From assembly GCF_958979055.1 (NCBI RefSeq), contig NC_084889.1, positions 5,162,761 to 5,226,760 of the forward strand: DNA of 64,000 nucleotides, read 5' to 3'. A program made the position numbers and the translations under genes. The notes under the pieces are model-generated. The model was not told the DNA's origin. It ran no database searches and worked only from the letters and a program-made list of their open reading frames with translations. The stretch comes from Alnus glutinosa. Its lineage: Eukaryota > Streptophyta > Magnoliopsida > Fagales > Betulaceae. This document shows positions 1 to 11,467 of the stretch, one piece after another. Within the stretch, counting starts at the first letter, position 1, and each line of letters starts with the position of its first letter.

Positions 1-764
1 CCCCCGGGGCCCATGTGAAGCAGATAATATGATCATTTCTATTTCACTTGAAATTGAAATGAATGATTTCATTATCTAGATAGAATATCACATCATCTAA
101 CAATATATATGTGAATATATTGTCACATCATTTAAATTTTATAAATAACGCGATATCATATACATAGTTAAATGTTATAAAACTTTATTTATACCATAGA
201 ATAATTCTCCTTAATTTCACTTGTTGGTGTGGAGTATGATATTAACCCATTATTATGAGGGAAATTAGGGATGTGTATGGTTGAGACGAGGGGTTATTTA
301 TGGGAATTAAAGAAAACCTCTTTAGAAAAACTGTTTGTGAAAGGATGCGTTCCATTGTTGTGATGAGGGGTTATTTATGGGTATGGGTGACAATTTGTAC
401 GTGTTAGTGTGTTGAGTTAAGGTCGGGTTAAGATATGTGTATAAAATTATATAAGTTAATTATAATTCGACACGTATTTTTAATTAAATTGGTCAAATCC
501 TTTAATTCTAACTCTCTAATTTTGTATTGGGTTCATATCGAATTCGCGTGTAATGTCAAAATTGCATACAATTATGTTCTGTGTCAAAGCATAATATATA
601 AGACTATATAAGTTAATAAAAAACCGACCAATTTAATCAAACGAGTCAAACTCTTTAACTCTAACCATTTAATTTCGTGTTGGGTTGGTATTGAATTCGC
701 ATGTTGTGGAAAAAATTATCAATCCTGTTTATGGGGATCAAATAATGCGTTTAATCATTAAAAA
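1..764. repeat. AT-rich intergenic DNA with a diverged ~110-bp repeat pair
   Basis: No gene is visible here. Two imperfect direct copies of a ~110-bp sequence lie at about 441-556 and 601-705. Both contain a form of TATATAAGTTAATWA, then TCAAA..CTTTAA.TCTAAC, then GTRTTGGGTT and GAATTCGC. They look like decayed pieces of a dispersed plant repeat of unknown class. The second copy ends about 60 bases before the SWEET fragment. Confidence 0.45.
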
Positions 765-1032
765 TATATGTACATGCAGATTGCAGAGGACCGTGATTAG
801 AACTAAGAGTGTCGAATTCATGCCATTATTCTTCCTGTCGCTGTTTGTGAACATATTGTTCTTGTGCGGCACTTCCTGGCTATCTTTGGTCTACTCGGTC
901 GTGACCCTTTTGTTGCTGCCAGATGGTAGATTGTACACGAACAAAAAGTAGGATATTTCCGTGAATCTTTTATGGTTTTCTTGGTGATTTTAACGCTTTA
1001 ATGCTCTAAGCACTGTCTGAATCTAAAATGCT
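765..1032 (+). pseudogene. SWEET fragment: copy of exon 5 fused to 3' UTR
   Basis: This stretch repeats the end of intron 4, exon 5 and part of the 3' UTR of the SWEET gene at 1647-5824. Shared marks are the acceptor GTACATGCAG, the peptide TKSVEFMP, the peptide FLCGTSW, and the UTR word GATGGTAGATTG at about 925. Intron 5, exon 6 and the first part of the 3' UTR (about 385 bases in the parent) are missing, so exon 5 joins the UTR directly. There are also small insertions after the acceptor and inside the exon. It has no upstream exons and cannot make a transporter. It lies about 0.6 kb upstream of the intact gene in the same orientation, so it is probably the remnant of a tandem duplicate followed by an internal deletion. 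Confidence 0.8.
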
Positions 1033-1449
1033 CTTTTCCTAGTGAAAAGTGTAGAACAAAACCTTAGCAGAGTACTGTACTCAGTGATCACCGTGGGACG
1101 TTGTCATGGTGATCATAAAATTAGTACTAATTCTAATTCATAAAAACTAATCTTAAAATAATCCTAATCCTTATTAAATAAACCCAAATTAACAGTCTCC
1201 CTGATCAACTGCTACGTACCTTAATATCAGTGTCTCATGGTAAAGAAGCATCTGATCAGGGTGCTGATCGAGTCAAAAGGAAATCAAACCCACAGACAAA
1301 GAAATTAAACAAATCCCACTGATTAGAAAAAAAGGCAAATGTGCGCATTACACAAGGAAATTCGATCATTAGAGCAAGAGACAAATCACAAAAGGCAAAC
1401 GTGCGCACTAACCTTATTATTTTGATACCATCTAGTGTTTCTTTCTCTG

Positions 1450-1456
1450 TATAAAC
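1450..1456 (+). promoter_or_regulatory. TATA box of the SWEET gene (candidate)
   Basis: TATAAAC lies about 190 bases upstream of the SWEET start codon and is followed by a CT-rich leader at about 1515-1548. Position and sequence fit a plant TATA box. No transcript data are available to confirm it. Confidence 0.4.
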
Positions 1457-1646
1457 CCACTCGCTTCTGTTGCACCGCTCATCCCATTGCCATTTGCAAA
1501 GAAACGCCTTCATATCTGCTTCTACTCTCTCTATCTCTTTGCCCACAAACATCTACCCAAAACTAAGGAAGACATATCCGATCCAGCGGCCGCTGTACTA
1601 TATCTCTGTCTTGTTTCAACATTTTGTAGAAAATAGACTGAAGACA

Positions 1647-4600
1647 ATGGATATTAACACGCATTTCTTCTTCGGAATCTTTGGTGGGTTTTCAGTTTCT
1701 TCCAAAATGGTTTCTTCTTTTGCCTTCATTTTATCTGTTGAAGTTCTTTCTCTTGGCTTTTGGACTAATGGTTCATCTGTTTCTTTATCTTTGGCTACAA
1801 GGAAACGTTACTGCTATGCTCCTCTTCTTGGCCCCAATGTATGTATAATGTATCGATATTTTCCACTTTTTGACTGTATATATCATTTCTCCCCCAGAAG
1901 GGTATTGATATGCAGTTATGCACATATCACTGGAGCCCCCAAGTTATTTATATTTAGTATATTGCTATGCGGCGTAGTTAGATGATGTAACAGTGAAAAT
2001 CAACTTTTTGATTGATAAATATTTATAAAAAAGAAAAATTAAGGATTGATGTACGTTGTCACATCATTTCATTTAAATTGTATGACAGTCGTGTAACATT
2101 CTACTTAAAACATCTCTAGTAGGCTTTTCAAAATAGCTCATAATAGTTATATTAAGCTATTATAAGCCATTTTACTCTTCCGGCATATACTTTGAAATGG
2201 AGTATTTTTATTCATTTTGTTAATGTGAAAGTTCAATGTAGCGCACTTTAGTCATTTTTTTATTCCTTTTTCTCATCTCTCTCTCTCTCTCTCTCCCCCT
2301 CTCCCTCAACTTTCATAATAAAAAATACATTGAAAAATAATATTTAAAGAAAGTAAAGAATGTGATAGATAATTTGTTAGAATTTGTATTAAAAAATTAG
2401 TAGCTAATCTGTTTTCTTTTCTTTTTTTTAAAAAAAAATATATATATGTATGTATTTTGAGTATCTAAAATAATTAACCAATACTACTGTTGGAGATGCT
2501 CTCGTAAATAACATTACTCTAATATTTAACTAATGCTAAAAATTATATTTTTATCTTATATTTATTTCATAATATTGACGTGACACTATATTTTCAATTA
2601 TCTACTCAATCTGACATACAATTTAGAACAATAAATTGTTTTTATTATTATTAAACGAATTGTGAAAAAATTGTGGCACTTATCATCGTAGGATTACTTT
2701 TAAGAGGATCGTAAGGCACAAGTCGACAGAAGAGTTTTCTGGCATTCCATACCTGATGTCCTTGCTCAGTTGCCTCCTTTTCGGATGGTAACCTTCTCCT
2801 TTCTTCAATATTAAACAAGAAGAAGAATAATGTTTGATGTTGCTAATTCAAATGGCTCGATCGGCTAAGAACACAAATAATTTTCATAATTTTCCAAACT
2901 AAAGGGAATATCTGGAAAACAAACATTTTAACCAAATTAATTAAACTCGGCTAGAAGCTCGTCCACCCACAAACAACACCTTATGTTCTCGACCATACCC
3001 GAACCTAACATTTTCTTAAGGGCCAACCATTGTTGACTTATGGTTATGCCAGTCACTCTTAATCACTTGCTCCTTTATTCATTTTACATGATTATCTTTC
3101 TGTCTGACGTTGTCATTGTTGTTACTGCTGAAATTAATATTATGCTTATTGTCGATTGTGTTCATATGCCCACGTTTCTTTGTGGGATCTTGGGTTTTAG
3201 TATTATATATGTAGGCATACAGTGCCCTAGCAGCCAAAAATCACAAATAGTTGAGATTTTCAAGCGCCACTCCCTCTAATGATCTTTTTAAATTTTTTTT
3301 TTTTTTTTAAATCAATCATTGAACCTACACGTGGATCCTCCAGATTAAATGGTTTATTTAAAAAAAAAAATGTACAAAATATGTAGAACCATCATGTTTC
3401 GACCATCTAACAGTTTCATATGGGCCGCAATGGGGATCCTTACCACTCCTGATCCCAAAATGAAGAAAAAGTGGATGATCCTATAAAAGAAAAATGGATG
3501 AACTCCCCAACAAAAGACCAAAAACAAATCGAAACAGTACCAAAATATATACAAAAAGTAAAAAATTAGACAAATAAATAATTCGGTCATTTCAAGAAGC
3601 TTAATCCACGTTAAGTTCATGCTATCCGAGGCTACTCTTATATATTGATGTTTGGAGGGTAGCAATTAGAGGGAAAGACATTTCTAGCCCCACATCTTTT
3701 GCTTTAGAAAAAAGAAATTTGTTGAGACAGTTTCCGGGTCAGTGACACGTCAGCTCTTGGTTGGTTTCTCCTTTGGCTACTCAACAACATGCAAAACAGT
3801 AAAGGGACACCAGGGGCTTTCGGCGGAACCTCTTCCGATGATTAAGTCAGTATTCAGTGTCTTTTTGGGGGGAGATTAAGAAGAAGAGGAAGAACATTTC
3901 AAAAGAGAGGGAGAGAGAGACCCATACTTACCTGACTGGGAGTTGTATTTATATACATCCATTGCTCAGCACCGCCTATATCTGTTATTCTTCATTCTTC
4001 GTTAAGGAAAGTTTTTCCACCTGCTATCATTACTCTGCACTCGCATGAGCGCCTCTGTGCCTGATGTCGTCATTCTTCTATGTGCGCCCGGACTCTCGGC
4101 TATAGCAGGGCTATCCGGGTTGTCTATTCATAGGGGCAGCATTTCGGCGCCCCTATTGTATATCCCTAGGGTCTTGCTATGAAGTAAGGGCGGCACCTCT
4201 AGTGTCCTGCTGTAATCTAATCATTTCTTGCTATGAAGTAGGGGCGGCACCTCTAGTGCATGTCCTGCTGTTGTCTAATCATGTAGGATAGGCGCCGATA
4301 TTCTTCTGACAAGAATCATTTGTGTCGCCTTTCTCTTAAATGCTTAAGTCGAAATGGACCGGGGGATGTCTAACTTTGTCTACTAGTCTTGGGCCTTCCA
4401 AAGGATTTTGGCCTTTCTAATTTGGGCCTTAGTGTTTCTTTCTTGAGGGGCTATTCTCGGACGTAGATCTATCGAAGATAGGCCGACCTCGAGAAATGGG
4501 CCAGTATTTCACTATTTAATGTGGGCCAAACCTATTGGAAATATCAACAACAAAATTAAAATTGTATGTTGGTTAGTTAATACTTTTATATGTTGTGCAC

Positions 4601-5824
4601 GAAACTTTATTTGGTCTTTTAGATTCTTCTGAATTTTTCCTCTCAAATTGTCTGCAAGGTAACAAATTATGAATTCTTATAATCTTTTGATTTTAAGTGG
4701 TAGAGAAATATAATAACAAATGTATGAACACAACAAGATCTTTCAAATTTCTCCTAATTTATACCGTACCAAAAAAAAAAGTTATGAAAATATCCCACTA
4801 AAGTTATTTTCTTTTTTCTTTTTGGAAATTTATACCCAAAAGAAGTTGTGTTCCCGCTAATTTTTTTCCCCTTTTGGAACTTCAATTCCTAACATAGTTT
4901 AGTTCAAATTGTATATAATAAATAATTTTTGTTGTCTAATTACTGAATTTTCACTTGAAAAAAATGTTACAATAACAGGTATGGCCTTCCATTTGTATCC
5001 CCTCACAATTTTTTATTATCAACAATCAGTCTCACCGGTGCAGCAATCGAGTTCATATACGTGGTGATCTTCATCCTATATGCCCCCAAGAAAGAGAAGG
5101 CTAAGATTTTGGGGATCCTGACAATTGTGCTCACTATGTTATCAGCCGTGGCCTTAGTGTCCCTCTTTGCCCTGCGTGGCAACACCAGGAAACTCTTCTG
5201 TGGCTTTCTTGCTACCATATTCTCCGTCATCATGTCTGCCTCCCCTCTGTCAATTATGGTAAGTTATTTCATGCTTTTGGACCATTGCTTTTTGTAAGGG
5301 CCATTTTCTAAGCAGGGTATATATTTAATTGAGAAAAATTGGATGTACCTCTATATATTGAGATGATAAATATCATATATCTAATTGGGTTCCAAATTAA
5401 TGTACATGCAGATGATCGTGATTAGAACTAAGAGTGTGGAATTCATGCCATTTTTCCTGTCGCTGTCTGTGTTCTTGTGCGGCACTTCCTGGTTTATCTA
5501 TGGTCTACTCGGTCGTGACCCTTTTGTTTCTGTAAGTGTATGAGATGAAATTGATGGCTAAAGTTCCAATATCTGTTCCAAAGCGCGCAAGTGGCTGGTG
5601 CATGTCCTAATTTGATGGGAATGTGTTGTGTTGTGCTGTTGCAGGTGTCCAATGGCTTCGGCTGCGGTCTGGGGGCCATGCAACTGATGTTGTACTTCAT
5701 CTACCGGGTCCGTGACAACAGGAAACCAACTCCTGAAGAATCTGTGGAGATGGGCCTTCCTAAACCTCATCACCAAGAGAAGAAATCCACCGCAAATGGA
5801 TCAGCTCTGCAAGGGCACGACTAA
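1647..5824 (+). CDS. SWEET1-like: SWEET1-type bidirectional sugar transporter, 6 exons, 249 aa
   Basis: Exons by splice signals and phase: 1647-1683, 1802-1838, 2692-2787, 4979-5258, 5412-5531, 5645-5824. They total 750 bases and stay in one frame. SWEETs are seven-helix membrane proteins that let sugars (glucose in the SWEET1 clade) move down their gradient, usually at the plasma membrane. The protein starts [19 protein letters not shown] and contains the family marks [56 protein letters not shown] and [11 protein letters not shown]. These form two triple-helix MtN3 repeats (about residues 5-95 and 130-215) with a linker helix between. The two 37-base exons are typical of SWEET genes. The hydrophilic tail (about residues 215-249) is poorly conserved, as usual. 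Clade SWEET1 is inferred from remembered sequence; clade 1 membership is more certain than orthology. Confidence 0.9.
2108..2503. mobile_element. Possible MITE in SWEET intron 2
   Basis: The left end AACATCTCTAGTAGG is roughly the inverse complement of the right end ACTGTTGGAGATGCTCTC. These are the usual ends of short plant DNA transposons of the 'CATCTCCAACAGT' type. TTA precedes the left end but no clean right-hand duplication is visible. The interior is AT-rich and non-coding and includes a CT run at about 2275-2308. Confidence 0.35.
4173..4285. repeat. Tandem ~55-bp direct repeat in SWEET intron 3
   Basis: Two adjacent copies of a unit run TTGCTATGAAGTARGGGCGG, then CACCTCTAGTG, then TCCTGCTGT and CTAATCAT. 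The second copy has four extra bases (CATG). The surrounding 4050-4550 is more GC-rich than the rest of the 2.2-kb intron and contains a short hairpin, GGGGC...GCCCC, near 4132. This is probably old transposon-derived DNA; I do not recognise the family. Confidence 0.6.
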
Positions 5825-6274
5825 AATCTCCTGTTCATATCATTTTCAATAATTCTGTAATTCTTGAACCATTTGTATCAAATTCCCCTTCTGTAAGTTG
5901 TAACAACGCCATGTAAGATGGTAGATTGATTACGAACAAAAAGTGGGATATTTCAGTGAATCTTGTTGATTCTATTCTAGCGGAAGATACATACTTAAAT
6001 GCTCCAAGCACGGTATGAATTTCAAGTTTACTATTTTAAAATGAGAGGGGCGCCCAAAGTGGGGACAAAGATCCTCTTCAATTCAGGATTTAAAATTGAT
6101 GTATCTAACCATGTATAAAATACCACATTATTTAAATGTTTTAAAATAACGTGCAACATTGGCTTCATGTATACCATTAAGTATACCAACATTAAATCTT
6201 GATCACTTTCTATTTCATGTGTCACCAAATTGCATAGAATAAATTTATGGCCCAGTTGAAACAAGCCCACAAAA

Positions 6275-6317
<43 letters not shown>

Positions 6318-7127
6318 AAGCTCAAACAAAAACAAAAACCAGTCTCGAGAAGCATTAAATCAAGTAAGAGAAGCAGGCAAAAACATTACAAAGAGTTTTC
6401 ACAAGTTAACTATAGACTGTCACTACAAGAGAGCTATTCAAAGAAAATAAGCCCAAACATTATTTCGTGAATAGAAAGATGTCCCATTGCGAGCGTTAGA
6501 GAGGCTGATCATTTAGGTATAAGCACAATTTTATACCTAGATTATAAATTACAATAACATTCGAATTTTTAATGTTTTGTTTCCCTTCGTATATCCACTC
6601 TACAGGTTTAATTGAAGGCTATGCATTTCCTGCTAGAGAATTAACCCGCCTCTCTGCTTCATTCTTGGTATTCATGAGTGGCCACCATGCAGCCACAACT
6701 TTAAGCTTCATCTTACTTGGAAGATACAGAAGTCAGTCACAATAGCCGTTTTTCTCCCTGGAGATAGTTATCCCCTTGTTAAATGTCCACCAGCTCCCCT
6801 TTAGCTATTCCAACCTCAATTTTACAAGTTCATGCCTGCCCACAGATTTCTCTTGCTTAATTCGGGCTTTTTCAATTCAACCTCCAAAATTTCTTGTACC
6901 TAAACCTCAAATACCTTCTGATTTTGTGGGCCATAAAAGATGGGTTTATCTTGGAAGAAATTAGGAACCAGATTTTGATGTGAAATTTGCTTTGATACGA
7001 AGGCAAAAAACTGAATTTTTACCCAGACATGTTGCCTGGTTTTAATTCTCAACTTCCTCATAGCGCATACCATCTAAACCATCCACAGGGGAGCGACTGT
7101 TCTTAGTGCAATGAACCATGCGATTTC
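5825..7127. other. Intergenic region between SWEET and PPR genes
   Basis: The SWEET 3' UTR runs into an AT-rich stretch. A CAAAA-type simple repeat occupies about 6270-6336. Sequence around 6090-6200 (CACATTATTTAAATG and nearby) resembles stretches near 100-150, 2050-2090 and 22290, which suggests a dispersed AT-rich repeat family. From 6480 to 7127 I see no repeat or gene; part of it should be the 3' UTR of the minus-strand PPR gene. Confidence 0.4.
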
Positions 7128-8978
7128 TTATGAACCATCACATACTGCTTTCAAGTGTCCATTTAAACAATTTAAAACCCTATAGATTTCCTTTCTTTGC
7201 TCATGACTTGTATCCTTGGCTAGAAACTCATGGACCTTATCCCCAACTTGGATTGAGCTACAACCAGGAACTTTTTCCATGCCTTGCTGTCTCATTGCTA
7301 CCCGAGAGATCAAAGCATCTTTCCACTGTCCAATTGATGCGCTCAAATTCGAAATTAGCATTAGATAGCTAGGATTTGAAGGTTCCAGCTCCATAATCTT
7401 TCTGGTTACAGACTCTAACATATCCCTGTTCCCATGAATCTTACAAGAACCTAGTAGAGTGGCCCAAATGACAGCATTTGGCTCCAAATGCATGCCTTCA
7501 ATGAATCTTACTGCTTCTTCCAACTGCCCTGCTCGACCCAGAAGATCAACCATGCAACCATAATGCTCAATTCGGGGTACAATGTCAAACTCCTGAACCA
7601 TCTGGTCAAATACCCTTCTACCTTCTTCCACCAACCCTCCATGAGTGCAAGCTGACAGAACAGCAATGAAAATGACATCATCTGGCTTAATTCTTTCTTC
7701 ATGCATCCTATCGAAGAGAGCTAGTGCTTCTTTACACTGACCATTAACAGCTAGACCTGAAATCATTGTTGTCCATGTAATAACACATCTTTTAGCCATC
7801 TTATCAAAAACTGCTTTTGCGTTTCCCACATCTCCACATTTTGCAAAGACGTCTATCAGAGCATTGCCTAAAGAAATAGACAATTCAAACTGGTTTCTCT
7901 TAATATAAGAATCAATCCATTTCCCATGTTCAAGAGACCCCAAGTGAGAACAGGCAGACAGTATACTGACCAACGTTGTCTGATCAGGCCTGCACTTACC
8001 ATCAATTAACATCTGATGAAACACATTAAGAGCTTGATCAAAATCATGATTATGTACATAACCAGCAATCATAGCATTCCAAGAGACAGTATTCTTAATT
8101 GGCATCTGATGAAAAATGTTCCTTGCAGATTCAAGATCACCAATCATAGTGTACCCAGATATCATAGCCGTCCAAGAAACTACAGTTCTTTCTGACATCT
8201 GATCAAAAATACACTGTGCAGATTCAACATCACCCAACCGTACATAGCCGGAAATCATCAAATTCCAAGAAACCTCATTTTTTTCAGGCATCCTATCAAA
8301 TACCGAATGTGCCAATTCCATACTTCCAGCCTTAGAAAGCCCCGAAACAACAGAATTCCACGTCACAATGTTCCTCTCAGGCATCGAATCAAAAAATCGA
8401 ATAGCAGATTCTATCTCCCCATGAGCCAAGTACGCACCAATCATTGAATTCCATGAAACAACATCTCTGTCAGGCATTTCCTCAAACACCCGACGAGCCA
8501 AATCCAAATTCCGACCACATTTTGCATAGAAATCCAAAAGGGTATTCTGAACAAACACACTTGAACCAAATCCTAGCTTCACAATATCTCCATGAACCAC
8601 TCTACCATCTTCTAGAGCTTCAAACGGTTCGAAACACCTCAAAAGAAAGGTAAAGGTGAAACTATTCGGTGCAATTGTGAACGCCTTCATTTGATGGTAA
8701 ACACGCAATGCGCCTTTATGGGCCTTTCGAATAAAGCATTTGATCATATTATTATAGGAAATCACATTTGGGTGCTGAGAATTTCGAAATATACGAACAG
8801 CGTAGTCAAGGGAAACAAGTTCCGAGGCAAGAGTAATAAGCTTAGGTAGTACCAAATCGCTGCCACGAAGGCCATTCATGAGAACCTGAAGGTGGGTTTG
8901 CTTCAGTTCTCTCATAGTTTTACAGTTTTGCAAGAGTCTCAGCATTCGCAGGTCCATTGCTTTCTGGTTATTGGCCAT
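7128..8978 (-). CDS. PLS-class pentatricopeptide repeat protein with E-type tail, intronless, 616 aa
   Basis: This is one open frame without introns, as usual for plant PPR genes. PPR proteins bind single-stranded organelle RNA, one base per repeat, and act in editing, splicing or stability in mitochondria or chloroplasts. Repeats fill most of the protein: VSWNSMIGAYLAHGEIESA, VTWNSVVSGLSKAGSMELA, VSWNLMISGYVRLGDVESA, VSWTAMISGYTMIGDLESA and VSWNAMIAGYVHNHDFDQA. This is followed by PDQTTLVSILSACSHLGSL and an E/E+-type end around residues 500-616 (HYGCMVDLLGRAGQLEEA, PGCSSIQVGDKVHEF). There is no DYW domain. The start MANNQKAMDLRMLRLLQNC lacks an obvious transit peptide, so organelle targeting is inferred from the family. 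It is divergent with the PPR gene at 9314 (335-bp gap). I do not recognise a specific orthologue. Confidence 0.9.
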   Translation of the reverse strand: MANNQKAMDLRMLRLLQNCKTMRELKQTHLQVLMNGLRGSDLVLPKLITLASELVSLDYAVRIFRNSQHPNVISYNNMIKCFIRKAHKGALRVYHQMKAFTIAPNSFTFTFLLRCFEPFEALEDGRVVHGDIVKLGFGSSVFVQNTLLDFYAKCGRNLDLARRVFEEMPDRDVVSWNSMIGAYLAHGEIESAIRFFDSMPERNIVTWNSVVSGLSKAGSMELAHSVFDRMPEKNEVSWNLMISGYVRLGDVESAQCIFDQMSERTVVSWTAMISGYTMIGDLESARNIFHQMPIKNTVSWNAMIAGYVHNHDFDQALNVFHQMLIDGKCRPDQTTLVSILSACSHLGSLEHGKWIDSYIKRNQFELSISLGNALIDVFAKCGDVGNAKAVFDKMAKRCVITWTTMISGLAVNGQCKEALALFDRMHEERIKPDDVIFIAVLSACTHGGLVEEGRRVFDQMVQEFDIVPRIEHYGCMVDLLGRAGQLEEAVRFIEGMHLEPNAVIWATLLGSCKIHGNRDMLESVTRKIMELEPSNPSYLMLISNLSASIGQWKDALISRVAMRQQGMEKVPGCSSIQVGDKVHEFLAKDTSHEQRKEIYRVLNCLNGHLKAVCDGS

Positions 8979-9313
8979 TCAAAAAGACCGTTATTCTAGT
9001 TACTTCATAGTGTTTAGATATTTAAATATTCGGTCTTAGCTCCTTTTTTTTTTCTTTTCTTTTTCTTTTTTTCTTTTTTCTTTTTTAATTCAATTGGATT
9101 TCATTGTCCACTAAAATCTTCAGATTTTAACAATAGTTCTAAACTTTTTAAAATCTTCACCATTATTTTTAAATTAAATAGTTCAATTTTATTATATCTG
9201 TATTTATTAGTTTTAAAAGATCAATTTTTTTTAATTAATTGTATTTCAGTCATTGTTAAACATTGATAAACAGTTGGAAATTGGAAGTGCAAAGCAAATG
9301 AGACTGAATTGAA
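8979..9313. promoter_or_regulatory. Shared intergenic region of two divergent PPR genes
   Basis: Only 335 bases separate the start codons of the two PPR genes, which are transcribed away from each other. The stretch is very AT-rich with a T/CT-rich run at 9043-9090. It must hold both promoters and 5' leaders, so shared regulation is possible. No specific motif can be assigned. Confidence 0.5.
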
Positions 9314-10939
9314 ATGACAATATCTTCGTCCCAAAATCCACAAGTAAATGCACACAACCCAGTCTACCCTCAATCAAAAACCCAAATAAGCAAACATCAA
9401 AATCTCTCAAATTTGTGTTACCTCATTAGGAATCACATCTCTCAAGGATCTCCAAAAGAAGCCCTTCTTCTCTACACCCAAGTTCGCCGTAAAGGACTTC
9501 ACTGTTTGGCTGTAGTAGGCCCTTTAGTTTTCAAGGCTTGTGCTTCTCTTTCCTTCATTAATTTCGGAAAAGCAGTGCACGCTGAGTCGATTAAGGGCGG
9601 GGTGGATTGTGAGGTAATGATTGGGACCTCATTGGTTGATATGTATGCTAAGTGTGGCAATGTCGTTGATTCGCGTAAAGTGTTTGATTATATGCATGAG
9701 AGAAATGTTGTGACATGGAATGCGATGATCGGGGGGTACTTGAGAAATAAAGATACAAGATCCGCGTCCATTTTGTTTGAAAAGATGTCGGTTCGAAATG
9801 AGGTGACTTGGATTGAAATGATTGATGGGTATGCAAAGGGTGGAGATACCCTTACTGCCAGGCAATTGTTCAACGGGGTTCCTCCAGAGTTGAGGAATGT
9901 GGTCACTTGGACTGTGATGGTTGATGGGTACACCGACAATGGGGAGATGGAGGCTGCAAGGGAGTTTTTCGAAGAGATGCCACAGCGGAATTTCTTTGCT
10001 TGGTCATCGATGATTTCTGGGTACTGCAAGAAGGGTGATGTCAAGGAGGCCAAGGCCATTTTTGACCGAATTCCAGTCCGGAACTTGGTGAATTGGAATT
10101 CATTGATATCCGGGTATGCCCAGAATGGGTTTTGTGAGGAAGCTCTGGAAGCATTTCGTGAAATGCCAGCTGAAGGATTTGAGCCTGATGAAGTCTCTAT
10201 TGTGAGTGTCCTATCTGCTTGTGCTCAGTTGGGGCTGTTGGATGCAGGTAAAGAAATCCACTGTATTATACATCGTAAGGGGATAAATGTCAATGTGTTC
10301 GTTTTAAATGGATTGGTCGACATGTATGCAAAATGTGGGGATTTAGCCGTTGCGAGGTTGGTATTTGAAAGGATTGCTGACAAGAGCACTACCTGTTGGA
10401 ATGCTATGATCTCAGGTTATGCTAATCATGGACAATGCAAAGAGGCTCTTGAGTTTTTTGGCAGAATGGAAAATTCAAACAAAATGCCTGATGATATAAC
10501 CTTTCTTTCTGTTCTCTCAGCATGTGCACATGGAGGGTATGTGGGTGAAGGTATAGAAATATTCTCCAAGATGGAGAAGTATGGCTTGCAAGCAAGCATC
10601 AAGCACTATGGGTGTCTAGTTGACCTTTTGGGGCGAGTGGGGAGACTGAAAGAGGCCTATGATTTGATCAAGAGAATGCCAATGAAACCCAATGACACGG
10701 TTTGGACAGCTATGCTGGGAGCTTGTCGGGTTCATCTGGACAAGGAGATGACAGAAGAGATCATGAAAGAGAGCACACGAAATTTGAACACGGTGAATGC
10801 TAACGACTCACTTTACGTTCTTGTGTCACATATTTATGCTGCTTCAGATAGCTGGGAGAAGGCTGAAAGGATGAGGACGTTCATGGTTAACCAAGGGTTA
10901 CAAAAGATCCCAGGCTGCAGTTCCGTAATGTCTAGATAA
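9314..10939 (+). CDS. PLS-class pentatricopeptide repeat protein, intronless, 541 aa
   Basis: A single intronless frame encodes at least ten PPR repeats, for example VVTWNAMIGGYLRNKDTRSA, VTWIEMIDGYAKGGDTLTA, VVTWTVMVDGYTDNGEMEAA, FAWSSMISGYCKKGDVKEA, VNWNSLISGYAQNGFCEEA and TCWNAMISGYANHGQCKEA. The C-terminal part carries HYGCLVDLLGRVGRLKEA and ends IPGCSSVMSR. That is an E-type region that stops where E+ or DYW domains would begin. The role is presumably organelle RNA processing. The pattern resembles Arabidopsis At3g21470 from memory, but that orthology is unverified. The N-terminal ~45 residues are rich in S, N, Q and K and poor in acidic residues, which would fit a mitochondrial presequence. 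Confidence 0.9.
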   Translation: MTISSSQNPQVNAHNPVYPQSKTQISKHQNLSNLCYLIRNHISQGSPKEALLLYTQVRRKGLHCLAVVGPLVFKACASLSFINFGKAVHAESIKGGVDCEVMIGTSLVDMYAKCGNVVDSRKVFDYMHERNVVTWNAMIGGYLRNKDTRSASILFEKMSVRNEVTWIEMIDGYAKGGDTLTARQLFNGVPPELRNVVTWTVMVDGYTDNGEMEAAREFFEEMPQRNFFAWSSMISGYCKKGDVKEAKAIFDRIPVRNLVNWNSLISGYAQNGFCEEALEAFREMPAEGFEPDEVSIVSVLSACAQLGLLDAGKEIHCIIHRKGINVNVFVLNGLVDMYAKCGDLAVARLVFERIADKSTTCWNAMISGYANHGQCKEALEFFGRMENSNKMPDDITFLSVLSACAHGGYVGEGIEIFSKMEKYGLQASIKHYGCLVDLLGRVGRLKEAYDLIKRMPMKPNDTVWTAMLGACRVHLDKEMTEEIMKESTRNLNTVNANDSLYVLVSHIYAASDSWEKAERMRTFMVNQGLQKIPGCSSVMSR

Positions 10940-11467
10940 AGCGTTGTGTCTACACTAGATTGTAACCCTATAAGTGAACTTGCACCCACAGGAATGGGGA
11001 AATGACCTGTTGAGCATGTTTGCTTCTAACTCGTAGGTCCTCCTGCCATCACTGGAAGAAGAAACTTTGGTCATTTACACGTGCTACTTTCGGTCTCATC
11101 GGGGAAATCTCCCCCCGCGAACCAAGTAGAGGTTTTCAGTAGCTGTCTATTAAGTTTAATGATCATCAAAAAGTTCAATTGCAAAGGAGGGGAACCTTGA
11201 AGATTCGGTCATATTCAGAACTGGAAGGGTGTCCTTCAAAACATACTTTTATACTCCAAAACACTGCCAGGTTTACTGCAAGAGAGATTTTTATGGAAAT
11301 TCCATATGCACCAAAGATATACAATATCAAGTTGAACTCGGAGTTTCCGTCAAAACACTTAGCTCTTTGTTGATTTTGAACTTTTTCTTTTTCCTATATT
11401 GTTGTAAACTACACTGCAGAAACTTGAACAATGGTTTTATGCCATCTCATCTCATGAAATATTTCAA
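10940..11467. other. 3' intergenic region between convergent genes
   Basis: This is the space between the PPR gene (+) and the PsbP-domain gene (-), which converge. It should contain both 3' UTRs. I see no further gene, repeat or hairpin. Confidence 0.5.

Noticed and set aside
1470-1985. A 171-aa protein
   Set aside because: It runs through the SWEET leader, exon 1, intron 1, exon 2 and beyond. Only [13 protein letters not shown] and the short exon 2 segment are real coding parts.
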